Shown: positions 63,634 to 64,000 of the stretch, piece by piece | Layout: the number at the start of each line of letters is the position of its first letter | Numbering within the stretch: the stretch's first letter is position 1 | Origin: Pantoea sp. | GTDB taxonomy: Bacteria; Pseudomonadota; Gammaproteobacteria; Enterobacterales; Enterobacteriaceae | Length of the DNA: 64,000 nt | Reading direction: 5' to 3' | Assembly: GCF_028283705.1 (NCBI RefSeq) | Contig: NZ_JAPWKD010000032.1 | Span: 186,001 to 250,000 of the forward strand | Notes under the pieces: generated by a model | Databases searched by the model: none | What the model was told of the DNA's origin: nothing | The model's input: only the letters and a program-made list of their open reading frames with translations | Program-made: the position numbers and the translations under genes

Positions 63634-64000
63634 TTATGCCTCCCGGCTACGGGCACACATCATGGTCGCTTCGCAGACAATTTTACCGTCTACGGTAGCA
63701 ACACCTTTGAAGCGAGTAAGACCACGACGGGTTTTCTCGAAAGTGACTTCCATGATCATCTGATCGCCCGGCACAACCGGACGCTTGAAACGGGCTTCAT
63801 CGATACCTGCGAAGTAGTAAAGTTCGCCCGGCTCCAGTTTTCCAACGCTTTTAAACGCCAGAATGCCCGTCGCCTGCGCCATAGCTTCCAGAATCAGAAC
63901 GCCAGGGAAAATCGGTTTACCAGGGAAGTGTCCCTGGAAAAACGGTTCGTTAACAGAAACGTTCTTCACCGCACGCAGATATTTATGCTCTTCAAACTCC
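63634..64000 (-). CDS. fabZ: 3-hydroxyacyl-ACP dehydratase FabZ (5' end outside window)
   Basis: Hot-dog-fold dehydratase of fatty-acid elongation. It competes with LpxA for 3-hydroxymyristoyl-ACP. The frame continues to base 64000 (EFEEHKYLRAVKNV just before the visible core), so the first 30 or so residues are cut off by the window edge. The catalytic His lies in FFQGHFPGKPIFPGVL and the Glu in LILEAMAQATG. Confidence 0.96.
   Translation of the reverse strand, partial: EFEEHKYLRAVKNVSVNEPFFQGHFPGKPIFPGVLILEAMAQATGILAFKSVGKLEPGELYYFAGIDEARFKRPVVPGDQMIMEVTFEKTRRGLTRFKGVATVDGKIVCEATMMCARSREA

Overview
The window is chromosomal DNA from a gamma-proteobacterium of the order Enterobacterales, most like the Pantoea/Erwinia group. 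The basis is near-identity of many products to Escherichia coli proteins as I recall them (DinB, GmhA, FadE, DnaQ, YafD, AccA, DnaE, LpxA, FabZ), rRNA lengths equal to E. coli (16S 1542, 23S 2904, 5S 120), and the E. coli 4.5-5.5 min backbone order read in reverse: dinB, dpaA(yafK), yafJ, gmhA, fadE ... yafV ... aspV, dnaQ, rnhA, yafS, gloB, mltD, yafD, yafC, dkgB, aspU-rrn, gmhB, metNIQ, rcsF, trmO, proS, arfB, yaeP, rof, tilS, yaeR, ldcC, accA, dnaE, rnhB, lpxB, lpxA, fabZ. Accessory modules sit between these backbone genes. The genus assignment is an inference.

Layout. 1-2.9 kb: a CUT2-type sugar ABC importer (first gene cut by the window edge). 2.9-9.0 kb: SOS polymerase dinB with a LexA box, dpaA, yafJ, gmhA, fadE with a FadR-like operator. 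9.1-15.3 kb: a complete methionine salvage set (mtnK <-> mtnA, mtnBCD <-> mtnE-yafV/mtnU), with MetJ boxes in both divergent promoter regions. 15.3-30.4 kb: a ureide (urate/allantoin) nitrogen-scavenging locus. It holds an eight-gene operon (amino-acid-type ABC importer, hpxJ, hpxK, uraD, uraH), the RpiR regulator hpxU, the oxalurate/oxamate genes hpxWXYZ, and hpxS-hpxA-puuE divergent from a ureide permease. Three sigma-54-like promoters and one NtrC-like site fit control by nitrogen limitation. 30.5-38.9 kb: tRNA-Asp, dnaQ/rnhA, yafS/gloB, mltD, yafD, an MFS transporter, yafC, dkgB. 39.0-44.7 kb: a complete rRNA operon on the minus strand (P1, P2, boxA, 16S, tRNA-Glu, boxA, 23S, 5S, tRNA-Asp, terminator). 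44.7-51.0 kb: gmhB, metNIQ with MetJ boxes, rcsF-trmO, proS. 51.0-54.2 kb: arfB, yaeP-rof, a small c-type cytochrome, tilS, yaeR. 54.3-64 kb: ldcC, accA, dnaE, rnhB, lpxB, lpxA and the 3' part of fabZ, all on the minus strand.

How the parts work together. The mtn genes recycle methylthioribose to methionine, and metNIQ imports methionine; all three promoter regions carry MetJ boxes. The ureide locus holds enzymes from 5-hydroxyisourate through allantoin and allantoate to ureidoglycine, plus genes for an oxalurate-to-oxalate branch, but no urate oxidase or xanthine dehydrogenase is in the window. HpxX/HpxY/HpxZ resemble the AtzG/AtzE/AtzH set of cyanuric-acid breakdown. From that I infer a purely hydrolytic route from oxalurate to oxalate, which is the most interesting functional proposal here. 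A dispersed GC-rich palindrome occurs four times, each time downstream of a gene where it meets a gene (or tRNA) on the other strand. No insertion sequence, prophage, integrase or CRISPR array was seen.
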